Of a stretch of DNA of 64,000 nucleotides, positions 17,534 to 26,751 are shown one piece after another. The notes under the pieces are model-generated. The model was not told the DNA's origin, did not search any database, and saw only the letters and a list, made by a program, of their open reading frames with translations. The stretch's first letter is position 1. The number at the start of each line of letters is the position of its first letter. Where the stretch lies: the NCBI RefSeq assembly GCF_000971235.1, contig NZ_BBMB01000011.1:4547-68546 (forward strand), given 5' to 3'. Source of the DNA: Demequina subtropica (GTDB taxonomy: Bacteria > Actinomycetota > Actinomycetes > Actinomycetales > Demequinaceae). A program made the position numbers and the translations under genes.

Positions 17534-18664
17534 TCATGCGGTGACCACCTCGGCGCTGGGGTCGGCGACCGCCTCGGCCTGCGGGTCGCGGTGGATGCCG
17601 GAGGCGGCGCCGCGGCGCCTCAGCGCCATGACGAACGCAAGCACGCGCGCGACGGCGGCGTAGAGGTGGGCGGGGATCTCCTGGCCCACCTCGCACGCGT
17701 CGTGGAGCGCACGGGCGAGGGGGATGTCCTGGACCATGGGCACCTGGCCCTCGGTGGCCTTCTCGCGGATCTTGGTCGCGATGTGTCCGCGGCCCTTGGC
17801 GATCACGCGCGGCGCGCCGGTGCCGGGCTCGTAGCGCAGCGCGACCGCGACGTGCGTCGGGTTGACCATGACGACGTCGGCGTTCACGACCTCGGCCATC
17901 ATGCGGTTGCGGCTCATCGCGATCTGACGCTGACGGATCTGCCCCTTGACGTGCGGGTCGCCCTCGGACTGCTTGTGCTCGTCCTTGATCTCCTTCTTGG
18001 ACATGCGCGTCTGCTTGCGGTTGCGCTTCATCACCACGAGCGCGTCGAAGCCGGCGAGCACGAACCCCGCGATCACGGCGGTCTTGATGAGCGTGGTGGC
18101 GCCCCCCACCGCGATGTCGAGGGTCGAGGTGAGCGAGTGCGCGCCCGAGCCGATGAGCATCGGCACCACGCCCTGGATCACCATGTAGAGCACCGTGCCG
18201 ATCGCCGCCGCCTTGAGCGCCGCCTTCGCGCCGTTCCACCAGGCCTGGCCGCCGAAGAGCTTCTTGGCGCCCTGCTTGGGGGCGAAGTGCTTGACGGTGG
18301 GCTTGAGCTTCTTGGGCGCGACGCGGATCCCGCCCTGCGCGGCGGCGGCCACCACGGCGGCGAGGACCGCCGCGGCGAACGCGGGGGCGAGCGTGGTGAG
18401 GAGCGAGCCGAGCGCGTCGCCGAACATCTCGAGCGCGACCCACGGGTCCGGCGCGGCGGCGATCGCGTCGACGCGCGCGAGCTGGCCATGGGCGGAGTCG
18501 CGAGCGCTGCGGATCACGAGCGGCAGCGCGACCACGACCGCGCCGATGACCATCCACGCGGACAGGTCCTGCGACCGCTGCAGCGACCCCTCCTTGCGGA
18601 GCTTCTTCATCCGCTGGGGTGTGGCCTTCTCGGACTTCTCGCCGGAATCGTCCTTGCTCACCAT
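17534..18664 (-). CDS. flhB: FlhB export switch protein
   Basis: 376 residues. Four membrane segments follow a charged N-terminus, and the self-cleaving motif NPTH appears in VVMVNPTHVAVAL (residue about 275). Cleavage there is known to switch export from rod/hook to filament substrates, together with FliK. The ATG at 18664 lies inside the fliR 3' end (7-base overlap). Confidence 0.97.
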   Translation of the reverse strand: MVSKDDSGEKSEKATPQRMKKLRKEGSLQRSQDLSAWMVIGAVVVALPLVIRSARDSAHGQLARVDAIAAAPDPWVALEMFGDALGSLLTTLAPAFAAAVLAAVVAAAAQGGIRVAPKKLKPTVKHFAPKQGAKKLFGGQAWWNGAKAALKAAAIGTVLYMVIQGVVPMLIGSGAHSLTSTLDIAVGGATTLIKTAVIAGFVLAGFDALVVMKRNRKQTRMSKKEIKDEHKQSEGDPHVKGQIRQRQIAMSRNRMMAEVVNADVVMVNPTHVAVALRYEPGTGAPRVIAKGRGHIATKIREKATEGQVPMVQDIPLARALHDACEVGQEIPAHLYAAVARVLAFVMALRRRGAASGIHRDPQAEAVADPSAEVVTA

Positions 18665-19440
18665 GCACCTCCGCCCGCGAGGTTGGTGGCGCGGTCGGTG
18701 AGACCGCTGATGACGGAGGGCAGGGCGAGGAACGCGATCGACCCGAGCGACAGCGTCACCAGGATCTTGAGCGGGAAGCCGAGCGCGAAGGCGTTCAACG
18801 CCGGCGCGACGCGCGTGAGGAGGCCCAGGCCCACGTCGGTGAGGAACAGCACCGCGATGAGCGGGCCCGCGATCTGGAGCGCCGCGATCATCATGTCCGC
18901 GATGCCGCCCGTCATGAGCTCGCCCAGCACGGCCATGTCCATGCCGCCGCCGAGCGGCAGCGCGTCGAACGAGCGCACCATGCCCGCGAGGATCAGCTGA
19001 TGCCCGTCCGAGGCGAACAGCAGCGCGAGCGCCGCCATGTTGTAGAAGCGGCTGAACTGCGCGCCCTGCGTGCCGCTGGTCGGGTCGAAGGCCGAGGCGA
19101 CCTCGAAGCCGCCGAACAGGTCGATGAGCCCTCCCGCGGTCTGGACCGCGGAGAACACGAGCCGCACCAGGAAGCCCAGCGCGAGCCCCACGAACGCCTC
19201 CATCACCACGGCCCCGATGAACGCGCCCGTGTCCGACACCAGCATCGTTCCCGGCTCGACCCCCGACCGTGCGGCCGCGGCGGGCCCGACCGCGAGCGCG
19301 AGGCCCAGCGCGAGCGCGACCTTGACCGTGCCGGGGAACACCTTCACGTGGAACGGAGGCGCCACCACGAGGAACGCGACGATGCGCACGCTGGTGAGCA
19401 TCGTCGTCTCGATGAGGCCGAGGTCGAAGGTCAGGTCCAT
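18658..19440 (-). CDS. fliR: FliR export gate protein
   Basis: 260 residues with six hydrophobic segments and the family stretch AFLVVAPPFHVKVFPGTVK near the N-terminus. Part of the FliP5-FliQ4-FliR1 pore complex in the MS ring. It follows fliQ after one base. Confidence 0.96.
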   Translation of the reverse strand: MDLTFDLGLIETTMLTSVRIVAFLVVAPPFHVKVFPGTVKVALALGLALAVGPAAAARSGVEPGTMLVSDTGAFIGAVVMEAFVGLALGFLVRLVFSAVQTAGGLIDLFGGFEVASAFDPTSGTQGAQFSRFYNMAALALLFASDGHQLILAGMVRSFDALPLGGGMDMAVLGELMTGGIADMMIAALQIAGPLIAVLFLTDVGLGLLTRVAPALNAFALGFPLKILVTLSLGSIAFLALPSVISGLTDRATNLAGGGAW

Positions 19441-19441
19441 G

Positions 19442-19714
19442 TCAGCCGCCGAGCAGCGAGGGCAGCTTGTCGAAGAGCGTCTGCGTGAAGTTGACGGCCT
19501 CCTGGATCATCCAGTGGCCGCACACGAGCAGCGCGATGCCGACCGCGATCGCCTTGGGGACGAACGAGAGGGTCGCCTCCTGGATCTGGGTGACCGACTG
19601 GAACAGCGAGACGGTGAAGCCCACGACCAGGGCGGTGATGAGCAGCGGCGCCGAGAGCTTCGCGGCGAGCAGCAGGGCCTCGAGGCCCACGTTGAGGACG
19701 GCGGAGGTATCCAT
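19442..19714 (-). CDS. fliQ: FliQ export gate protein
   Basis: 90 residues, two membrane hairpin helices, with VGFTVSLFQSVTQIQEATLS typical of FliQ. The start codon overlaps the fliP stop by one base (TGATG), so the two are translationally coupled. Confidence 0.97.
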   Translation of the reverse strand: MDTSAVLNVGLEALLLAAKLSAPLLITALVVGFTVSLFQSVTQIQEATLSFVPKAIAVGIALLVCGHWMIQEAVNFTQTLFDKLPSLLGG

Positions 19715-20544
19715 CAGCCGTAGCTCCCCACGAGCGCCGAGATGATGAGCGTCCAGCCGTCCACCAGCACGAACAGCAGCAGCTTGAAGGGCAGCGACAC
19801 CATGACGGGAGGGAGCATCATCATGCCCATCGACATGAGCGCCGACGAGACGACGAGGTCGATCACCAGGAACGGCACGAAGATGACGAAGCCGATGATG
19901 AACGCGGCGCGCAGCTCCGACAGCATGAACGCGGGCATGAGCGTGGTCATGGGGACATCGGCGGCGGTCGCGGGGTTGGCGGCGTCGGCCGCGCGTGTCA
20001 TGAGCGCGATGTCGGACTCGCGGGTGTGGGCGAGCATGAACTCGCGCAGGGGGTCGATCGCGGCCTGGAGGCCCTCGGTGAAGGTCATGTCGCCCGCGAG
20101 GTACGGCTGCACGCCCAGGTCGTTCATCTCGCTCAGCACGGGCGCCATGATGAACATCGACAGGAACAGCGCGAGGCCCGCGAGCACCTGCGCGGGGGGC
20201 GTCGACTGGAGGCCGAGCGCGTTGCGGGTGAGGCCCAGCACCACGAGGATCTTGGTGAACGCCGTGGTGAGCAGCAGCAGCGACGGCGCGACCGACAGCA
20301 GCGTGACCGCGATGAGCACCACGATCGACGTCGACGGCGCGCCGTCGACGCCGTAGATGCCGACGCCGATGCTGTCCTGGACCTCGGGGGAGATCGGGGT
20401 GCTCGGCGACACGGGCGTGTCAGGGTCTGCGGGCGCTGCAAACGACGGCGCGGCGACGATCATCAGGAGCATCGCGGTGACGATGACGATGAGCATCGAG
20501 CGTCGCACGGTCCGCAGCGGGACCCCGAGCGCGACTCGGTTCAT
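19714..20544 (-). CDS. fliP: FliP export gate protein
   Basis: 276 residues from ATG 20544, which overlaps the fliO stop. N-terminal signal peptide (LIVIVTAMLLMIVAAPSFAA), as in other FliP proteins, then the family core SVAPSLLLLTTAFTKILVVL and, near the end, a membrane pair around VPFLVIDLVVSSALMSMGMM. Forms the core of the export pore. Confidence 0.97.
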   Translation of the reverse strand: MNRVALGVPLRTVRRSMLIVIVTAMLLMIVAAPSFAAPADPDTPVSPSTPISPEVQDSIGVGIYGVDGAPSTSIVVLIAVTLLSVAPSLLLLTTAFTKILVVLGLTRNALGLQSTPPAQVLAGLALFLSMFIMAPVLSEMNDLGVQPYLAGDMTFTEGLQAAIDPLREFMLAHTRESDIALMTRAADAANPATAADVPMTTLMPAFMLSELRAAFIIGFVIFVPFLVIDLVVSSALMSMGMMMLPPVMVSLPFKLLLFVLVDGWTLIISALVGSYG

Positions 20545-21038
20545 GAACGGCGGATGGTCCGATCTTGCAGCGCCACCACCGCCTTGCGCCACGTGTCGGG
20601 CGCGAGGATCGATCCATCGAGGGGTGCGTGCTGCCGTGGGACGTCGGCCATCCGGGCCTGCGTCAGGTGGGCGTCGGTAGGGATGCGGGGGTCCGCGGAG
20701 GCGTGCGCCTCCGCGGCGAGCGCCCGCTCGAGGTCGGCGTCGAAGCCGCCGGTCTCAGGGGCGGACGATGCGGGCTCGGGCTCCGGTTCGGGCGCGTCGC
20801 CCGCATCGTGCAGGAAGGACACGCCCTGATCGCCGTACCCGACCACGAGCCGGCGGCCGTCGACCTCGACGAGGGCGACGCCGCTGCGCTTGGTCAGCTG
20901 CTGACGGCCCACCACGCTGAGCGTGGCGCGCCGCTGCGCCCGGCCGTGGGACTGGAGCTTGCGGGAGAGCCACAGCATCAGTCCGAGCACGGCGACCAGC
21001 GAGAGGCCGACGCGCAGCACGAGCAGGAGCGTGTCCAT
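20541..21038 (-). CDS. fliO: FliO export assembly protein
   Basis: 165 residues: one N-terminal membrane helix (about 4-24), a short cytoplasmic domain with the QQLTKRSGVALVEVDGRRLV pattern of FliO, and a poorly conserved acidic tail. In other bacteria FliO helps build the FliP ring. Position fliN-fliO-fliP-fliQ-fliR supports the call. Confidence 0.88.
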   Translation of the reverse strand: MDTLLLVLRVGLSLVAVLGLMLWLSRKLQSHGRAQRRATLSVVGRQQLTKRSGVALVEVDGRRLVVGYGDQGVSFLHDAGDAPEPEPEPASSAPETGGFDADLERALAAEAHASADPRIPTDAHLTQARMADVPRQHAPLDGSILAPDTWRKAVVALQDRTIRRS

Positions 21039-21041
21039 GGG

Positions 21042-21740
21042 TCAGTGGCCGCCGTCCGTGGCGACGATCTCCGAGATGCGGATGCCGTAGTCCTCGTCGA
21101 TGACGACGACCTCGCCGCGCGCGACCAGGCGTCCGTTGACCATGACGTCCGCGGGGGCGCCCGCCGAGCGGTCGAGCTCGAGGACCGTGCCCGGGACCAG
21201 GTCGAGCACCTGGCGCATGGGCAGGCGCGTGCGGCCGATCTCCGCGGTGAGCACCAGCTCGACGTCGTGGAGGACGCGCATGCGCGAGCGCTCGGACGCG
21301 GCGTCGACCCGTCCCGCGGCGGCGGGGGCCGGGGCCGCGGCCCGGACGCGCATGGCGAACCATGCGCGCGCCGTGCCGGTGGCGTCGACCAGGGCGAACA
21401 CCTCCGTGTCGGCGTCGCCGAACGCGTCGCCGAGCGCGTCCACACGCGCCGTGTCGAGCACGCCGGCGCCCAGGTTCGAGGCGGCGGCCTCGAGCGCGGG
21501 GCGCAGGATCTCCGCGGCGGAGACGTCGCCCCCGGCCGCGGCGATCGCATCGGCGATCACCTCGTCCGCGACGACCATGAGGTCGGCGCTCGTCGCGCCC
21601 ACGAAGTGCGCGCGGACGCACGCGGCATCGGCCGCGGGGGCCATGCCGGCCGCGAGGTCCGCGACGGTGAGCGGGACGGCGCTCGGGATCTGGGCCGCGA
21701 GCTGCTCGGCGGCTCCGCGGGCGGTGGTCAGGGTGGTCAT
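21042..21740 (-). CDS. fliN: FliN switch protein with FliY-like N-terminal domain
   Basis: 232 residues, longer than enterobacterial FliN (about 137). The C-terminal part (about 150-225) is the SpoA/C-ring domain: VELVLTAEIGRTRLPMRQVL and VNGRLVARGEVVVIDEDYG. The N-terminal 130 residues look like a CheC-type domain as in FliY, but the catalytic (D/S)x3ExxN signature is not intact (only E-AAAS-N), so phosphatase activity is doubtful. ATG overlaps the fliM stop by four bases. Part of the rotor switch. Confidence 0.9.
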   Translation of the reverse strand: MTTLTTARGAAEQLAAQIPSAVPLTVADLAAGMAPAADAACVRAHFVGATSADLMVVADEVIADAIAAAGGDVSAAEILRPALEAAASNLGAGVLDTARVDALGDAFGDADTEVFALVDATGTARAWFAMRVRAAAPAPAAAGRVDAASERSRMRVLHDVELVLTAEIGRTRLPMRQVLDLVPGTVLELDRSAGAPADVMVNGRLVARGEVVVIDEDYGIRISEIVATDGGH

Positions 21741-22669
21741 GCTTCCTCCTCGGTCGCGACGACAAGAGCGGCGGCGCGGGTACCGTTCGCGCCGATGGCG
21801 GCGTGCGCCAGGATCACGTCACCGACGACCACCTCGAGCGGCTCGTCGGCGCGGTGGCGCAGGGGCACCACCGATCCGACCTCGAGCGCGCTCACGGCGG
21901 CGGCGGTCATCTCGCGTCCGGTGAACCGGACGGATACAGGCAGGGGCACCTCGCCCATGCGCGCGGACAGCAGCTGGACTGCCTCCTCGTGCTCGCGCTG
22001 CTCCTCGGCGGTCCGGCCCTCCTGGGCGTCCGCGGTGCGCAGCAGCGTGAGCACGGGCTCGGCCATGAGCATGAGCGTGATGGGCGCGATGACGGGTCCG
22101 AGCGAGAGCTCGAAGCGCGCGACGATCACCTGCTCGGAGGCCGGCACGAGCTGCATGAAGCCGGGGTTGTAGGCGACCGAGCGGACGTGGAAGGCCACCT
22201 GGCCCACGGTCGCGAGCCCGTACGCGAGGTCGCTGCACGCGTACTCGAGCATGTCGCTCATGAGCTTCCACTCGATCTCGGTGAGCTCGCGGAAGGGCAG
22301 GTCGAGGTCCATCGCGGGGCCGCCGAGCATGCAGTCGACGAGCGCCATCGTCGCGCCGGTGGGCACCTGGAGCAGCGCGGGGGCGCGGCTCGGGTCCATC
22401 TGGAGCACCACGGCGGTGGTGGATCCCGGCAGCGAGTCGATGTAGTCGCCGTACGTGAAGATGTCGAGGCGCTCGAGACCCACCGTGGTGAGCACGCCGA
22501 GGCGCGACGTCAGCAGCGTGCCCCACTGGCGCGCGAAGCTCTGCAGCCCCACTTCGAGCGCGCGGGCATGCTCGCGCGTGAGCGTCATCGGCTGACGGAA
22601 GTCGTAGAGCTCGGGCACGCCGGAGCCCCGCTTGCGTCGCGCTGGGGTCTGGGGAGTCACGCGCCCCAC
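21737..22669 (-). CDS. fliM: FliM switch protein
   Basis: 310 residues. Middle domain begins near YDFRQPMTLTREHARALEVG, with GVGLERLDIFTYGDY-like FliM features and a C-terminal SpoA domain (GEVPLPVSVRFTGREMTAA). The N-terminal LSQxEIDALL peptide to which CheY-P binds in other bacteria is absent: the protein starts with a basic stretch. The start is GTG at 22669 or GTG at 22660; neither has a convincing ribosome site. 128 bases of gap precede it, with no motif I could assign. Confidence 0.94.
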   Translation of the reverse strand: MGRVTPQTPARRKRGSGVPELYDFRQPMTLTREHARALEVGLQSFARQWGTLLTSRLGVLTTVGLERLDIFTYGDYIDSLPGSTTAVVLQMDPSRAPALLQVPTGATMALVDCMLGGPAMDLDLPFRELTEIEWKLMSDMLEYACSDLAYGLATVGQVAFHVRSVAYNPGFMQLVPASEQVIVARFELSLGPVIAPITLMLMAEPVLTLLRTADAQEGRTAEEQREHEEAVQLLSARMGEVPLPVSVRFTGREMTAAAVSALEVGSVVPLRHRADEPLEVVVGDVILAHAAIGANGTRAAALVVATEEEA

Positions 22670-22797
22670 ATCGTCGGGGCCGTGGACGATGTGAGTGTTA
22701 TGCCCGATGACGGCGCGATGCTACGCACGGAGTGTGACGAACGTCTCCCCCGCGACCCCTCACGCGCGCCTCGCGCGTCCCCGTCGCACCACCCGCG

Positions 22798-23334
22798 TCA
22801 CTGGGTGACGAAGTCGGTGTAGTAGACGCCGACGACCTCGCCTTCGTAGAGCTCCTCGAGGGTGTGGGCGAGCTCCGCCTTGAGCTCCTCGCGCACGGCC
22901 GCGTCCGCGAGGTCCGTCTGGCTGCGGCCCGAGAACAGCCCGATCGCGGCGTCGAGCGCCTTCGCGGAGTCGACCTCGCCGTGCGCGTCCGCCGGGAGCT
23001 GGAGCCCCAGGCCGATGCGCAGGTAGTGGCCTCCGCTGAGGTTGAGCGAGATCGGCTCGAGGACCTGGACGTCGCCCAGGTCGACGTGCTCCACGGCCGC
23101 CGCGGCGTCGCCCTCGGCGTGCTCCGCATCGGACGCCGCGCCCGGTCCCGCGAGGAACCAGTACGCCGCGGCCGCGCCGACCACCAGGAGGAGGCCGATG
23201 ATGAGGCTCGGCAGGCGCTTGCCCTTGCCCGCGGGCTTCTCGGGCTCGGGCTCGGGCTGCGGGGGCAGGGCGGAGGTCGGGGGCCGCATGCCGATCTTCG
23301 GCTTGGGCGCCATCACCCGGGTCTCGGTGCTCAT
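22798..23334 (-). CDS. fliL: FliL flagellar stator-associated protein
   Basis: 178 residues. A Pro/Glu-rich cytoplasmic lead (1-42), one membrane helix (about 43-65), and an extracellular FliL domain (VLEPISLNLSGGHYLRIGLG through YEGEVVGVYYTDFVTQ). Supports torque by acting around MotAB stators. The ATG overlaps the motB stop by four bases and AGGAG precedes it. Confidence 0.92.
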   Translation of the reverse strand: MSTETRVMAPKPKIGMRPPTSALPPQPEPEPEKPAGKGKRLPSLIIGLLLVVGAAAAYWFLAGPGAASDAEHAEGDAAAAVEHVDLGDVQVLEPISLNLSGGHYLRIGLGLQLPADAHGEVDSAKALDAAIGLFSGRSQTDLADAAVREELKAELAHTLEELYEGEVVGVYYTDFVTQ

Positions 23335-24263
23335 AGGTCTCCTGCCTCCTTGTGTGCGGCGGTGGCCGCCGCGATCTCGGCGCGCACGTCGCCTGCGGTG
23401 AGCGCGCCGGCGTCGATGGCCTCGGCGATCTCGGCCAGCAGCGCGCGGACCTCCTCCGACGCCGAGGACCGCACCACGATGTCGACGCGACGGTTCGACT
23501 CGAGCGCACGCTTGCTCTTGCCCTCGACGGACGGACGGGCGTCGCCGTAGCCGGTCGCGGCGATCTGCTCGGGCGCGACGCCGCCCGACTCGACGAAGCG
23601 GCGGAGCACGCGGGTCGCGCGCTCGCTCGACAGCTCCCAGTTCGACGCGAAGTTGCGGGAGGGCAGCGTGTTCGCGTGGCCCTCGATGGACAGCTCGCGG
23701 CTCTGGTTGCTCAGCGGCGTCGCGAGCGTGTCGATCACGCGGCGTGCGACCGGGGTGAGCTTCGCGGTGTCGGCGTCGAAGAAGACGTTCGAGCCCACGA
23801 GGCCGATCACGAGCCCGCGCTCGTCGATCTGGAACGTGACGTTGGCCGCCAGGCCCTTCTTCTTGAGGCGCGCCTGGAGGGCCTTCTGCACCTCGCTCAG
23901 CTGCTCGTACTCGCGCGCGGCGGCGAGGTGGTCGCCCGTCTCCTGGTTGACCGTGGTGGGCGCCTGGCCGCCGGCCCCCTCGGCGCCCTCGGTCGCGACC
24001 GTGGTGAAGTCGGGCGCGATCTCGAACGACTCGAGGCCCAGCATCGTGCCGGTCGAGCCCGGGATGATCGACGCGGCCTCGTGGCCGAAGCCGAGCGCGA
24101 GCGACTGGCGCAGCTCCTCGAACTTCTCCTGGTCCACGGCGGACATCGCGTAGAGGACGATGAAGGTCGCGAGCAGCACGGTCATCATGTCCGCGTAGGA
24201 CACGGCCCAGCGCTCGTGGTTCTCCGGCTCCTCCTCGTGACCCTTGCGCTTGCGGGCGCTCAT
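23331..24263 (-). CDS. motB: MotB stator protein
   Basis: 310 residues. Single membrane helix with the proton-channel Asp25 in SYADMMTVLLATF, then a plug/linker and an OmpA-like peptidoglycan-binding domain (IEGHANTLPSRNF, GYGDARPSV). Asp25 and the Met/Thr-rich helix favour proton coupling, but ion choice cannot be settled from sequence. ATG overlaps the motA stop (ATGA) and AAGGAAG precedes it. Confidence 0.96.
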   Translation of the reverse strand: MSARKRKGHEEEPENHERWAVSYADMMTVLLATFIVLYAMSAVDQEKFEELRQSLALGFGHEAASIIPGSTGTMLGLESFEIAPDFTTVATEGAEGAGGQAPTTVNQETGDHLAAAREYEQLSEVQKALQARLKKKGLAANVTFQIDERGLVIGLVGSNVFFDADTAKLTPVARRVIDTLATPLSNQSRELSIEGHANTLPSRNFASNWELSSERATRVLRRFVESGGVAPEQIAATGYGDARPSVEGKSKRALESNRRVDIVVRSSASEEVRALLAEIAEAIDAGALTAGDVRAEIAAATAAHKEAGDL

Positions 24264-25027
24264 GCCGCTTCCTTCTGCTTGCCCTGGTCGCCCACGAGCG
24301 CGCGCAGGCGTGCGCCGACGACGCGCGGGCCGGAGCCGGCCTGGATGGCGAGCATGCCCTCCATCGCGAGCTCCATGTGGGCGGCCTCGAGCTCGGACAC
24401 GCGCTTGACGCGCGAGGAGATCGGGAGCCAGATGAGGTTGGCGGTCAGCAGGCCCCACAGGGTCGCGACGAACGCCGCGGCGATCATGTGGCCGATGCTG
24501 GACGGGTCGGAGAGGTTCTCGAGCACGTGGACCAGCGACACCACGGTGCCGATGATGCCGATCGTGGGGGCGAAGCCGCCCATGTCCGCGAACAGCTTCG
24601 CGACCGAGCGGTCGGCGGCACGGCGCCCCTCCACCTTGGCCTCCATCATGTCGCGGAGGTCCTCGGGGTCGGTGCCGTCGATCGCCGCCTGGAGCCCGTC
24701 CTTGAGGAAGTCGTCGTCCACCTCGCGCGCGGCGTCCTCGAGCGCGAGCAGGCCCTCGCGGCGTGCGCGGTCCGCGAGGGACACGACCAGCTCGACGGTC
24801 TCCTCCGGGTCGCGGCGCTTGTACGTGAGGAAGTGGCCCAGCGCGCGGAAACCGTTGACGAAGTCCGCGAGCGTGGTGGTCGCGAGGCCCGCGCCGATGG
24901 TGCCGCCGATGACGAGCAGCATCGGCGCGGGGATGATCACCGACATCGGCGACGATCCCTCGAGGAAGATCGAGACGATGATCGCGCCGAACGCGATCGC
25001 CATCCCGACGAAGGTTGCCGGATCCAT
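24260..25027 (-). CDS. motA: MotA stator protein
   Basis: 255 residues with four membrane helices. FAPTIGIIGTVVSLVHVL and FVATLWGLLTANLIWLP hold the conserved channel prolines; the cytoplasmic loop (about 65-150) carries the charged residues that touch FliG. The start ATG overlaps the flbD stop by one base. Confidence 0.97.
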   Translation of the reverse strand: MDPATFVGMAIAFGAIIVSIFLEGSSPMSVIIPAPMLLVIGGTIGAGLATTTLADFVNGFRALGHFLTYKRRDPEETVELVVSLADRARREGLLALEDAAREVDDDFLKDGLQAAIDGTDPEDLRDMMEAKVEGRRAADRSVAKLFADMGGFAPTIGIIGTVVSLVHVLENLSDPSSIGHMIAAAFVATLWGLLTANLIWLPISSRVKRVSELEAAHMELAMEGMLAIQAGSGPRVVGARLRALVGDQGKQKEAA

Positions 25028-25311
25028 CAGTCGACCTCCGGCTGCACGCTGAGGTGGGCGCGGCTGCGGGCCCGCGGGCGCTGCGCGTCCTCCTCGGCTG
25101 CCGCCGCGGCGTTGGCGATCTCGATCGACCGGGCGACCATCGCGGCGCGGTGGTCGTCGACGATGGCGATGACCTCGTCGAGACCCTCCTTGACGAGCAG
25201 CTTGGTGCCGTCGACGAGCGTGACGATCGTGTCGGGGGTGGCCTCGGCGCGCTGGATCAGATCGGGGTTGACCGCGAAGCGCTGGCCGTTGAGGCGCGTG
25301 AGAGAGATCAC
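25027..25311 (-). CDS. flbD: FlbD-family flagellar protein
   Basis: 94 residues from GTG at 25311. VISLTRLNGQRFAVNPDLIQ is the FlbD signature; the later part is Ala/Arg-rich. FlbD proteins of Gram-positive bacteria and spirochaetes are small flagellar-operon proteins of unclear function, unrelated to the Caulobacter regulator of the same name. It heads the motA-motB-fliL run and follows a sigma-28-like promoter. Confidence 0.9.
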   Translation of the reverse strand: MISLTRLNGQRFAVNPDLIQRAEATPDTIVTLVDGTKLLVKEGLDEVIAIVDDHRAAMVARSIEIANAAAAAEEDAQRPRARSRAHLSVQPEVD

Positions 25312-25367
25312 GAGGGCACCATCCTGGTAGTTCTTGCGGGCCCATCCGTGGTCCCGCTTACACCTCC

Positions 25368-25394
25368 CCATCGGCTCGCGGTCCCTGAGTGTGA
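25368..25394 (-). promoter_or_regulatory. Sigma-28-like promoter of flbD-motA-motB-fliL
   Basis: In the 222-base gap between flgE and flbD the minus strand reads TCAC (25391-25394), 15 bases, GCCGATGG (25368-25375), about 57 bases before the flbD start. The rest of the gap shows no gene. This site would give motor genes their own transcript. Confidence 0.65.
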
Positions 25395-25533
25395 GCCGAA
25401 TCGGACGTTTCGCGCGACGATCCCTGACAACGGCACCCAGGCGCACAAACGCCCCGGCGGGACATGGGTGCCGGATCCGTGCGAGATCCAGCACTCACGT
25501 CCCGCCAGGGCGCGAGAGCGGCGACGCGGAGCG

Positions 25534-26739
25534 TCAGCGCTTGAGGTTCACCAGCTCCTCGAGCACGGAGTCCGAGGTGGAGATGATGCGCGAGTTCGCC
25601 TGAAAGCCGCGCTGCGCGACGATGAGGTTGGTGAACTCCGCGGAGAGGTCGACGTTCGACATCTCGAGCGAGCCGCCCGTGATGGAGCCGCGGCTGCCCG
25701 AGCCCGCGGTGCCCACCTGCGCCTCGCCCGAGTTCACGGAGGCGCTGTAGAGCGAGTTGCCCGACTTCGAGAGGCCGTTGGGGTTGGAGAAGCTCGCGAG
25801 CGCGACGCGGCCGATGGCCTGCTTGAGGCCGTTGTCGAACGTGCCCATGATGGTGCCGTCGTTGTTGACCTCGAACGCCGTGAGCGAGCCGGCCGAGCGG
25901 CCGTCCTGGCTGTTCGCCGCGACCGTCTCGATGGCCGCGTAGCCCGTGAGCGCCGAGAGGTCCACGTTGATCGCGGACATGCCGTTGGCCGCATCGGCGG
26001 GGAACGCCGGCAGCGTGAGCGACGCGATCGAGCCGTCGGTGTTGAACGCGATCGAGCCCGTCTGGGTCGAGGAGGTGCCGTTGACGGCGCCCGCGATGTC
26101 CCAGCCGGCCGCGGTCTTGGTGAACGCGAGGTTGAGCGTGCGCGCGGTGCCCGATGCGTCGTAGACGTCGATCTGGCGGTTGAGCACGGTGCCGGTCGCG
26201 GCGTCCGACGGCAGGTTGCCCTCGTAGTCGACCGCGGTGGTCGCGGAGGCGCCCATGAGCGTCGAGATGGGCAGGCGCAGCGCGCCGAGCGCACCGTTGG
26301 TGTTGATGGCGCCGGAGGCGTCCGCCGCCCAACCCTGGACCAGCGAGCCGTCCGCCGTGGTGAGCTGCCCGGTCGAGTCGAACGTGAACGAGCCGTTGCG
26401 CGTGTACGCCTGCTGGCCGCCCGAGTTCACGATGAAGAAGCCGTCGCCGTTGATCATCATGTCGGTCGACACGTTGGTGAGCTGCGCGGCGCCCTGCTGG
26501 AAGTTGGTCGAGATGCCCGCGACCTGCACGCCGAGGCCCACCTGGGCCGGGTTCGTGCCGCCGCGACCGCCCTGCGGAGCGCTCGCGTTGCTGAGCACCT
26601 GGGAGAGGGTGTCCTGGAACTGCACGTTCGAGGACTTGAAGCCGGTGGTGTTGACGTTGGCGATGTTGTTGCCGGTGACGTCGAGCATCGTCTGGTGGGC
26701 GCGAAGGCCCGAGATGCCGGAGAACAGGGAGCGAAGCAT
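25534..26739 (-). CDS. flgE: FlgE flagellar hook protein
   Basis: 401 residues. N-terminal MLRSLFSGISGLRAHQTMLD with VTGNNIANVNTTGFKSSN and C-terminal DLSAEFTNLIVAQRGFQANS are the rod/hook family ends; the middle is the variable surface domain. No Sec signal, as expected for a flagellar export substrate. AAGGA precedes ATG 26739. Twelve bases separate it from flgD. Confidence 0.96.
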   Translation of the reverse strand: MLRSLFSGISGLRAHQTMLDVTGNNIANVNTTGFKSSNVQFQDTLSQVLSNASAPQGGRGGTNPAQVGLGVQVAGISTNFQQGAAQLTNVSTDMMINGDGFFIVNSGGQQAYTRNGSFTFDSTGQLTTADGSLVQGWAADASGAINTNGALGALRLPISTLMGASATTAVDYEGNLPSDAATGTVLNRQIDVYDASGTARTLNLAFTKTAAGWDIAGAVNGTSSTQTGSIAFNTDGSIASLTLPAFPADAANGMSAINVDLSALTGYAAIETVAANSQDGRSAGSLTAFEVNNDGTIMGTFDNGLKQAIGRVALASFSNPNGLSKSGNSLYSASVNSGEAQVGTAGSGSRGSITGGSLEMSNVDLSAEFTNLIVAQRGFQANSRIISTSDSVLEELVNLKR

Positions 26740-26751
26740 GATCGAGTCCTT

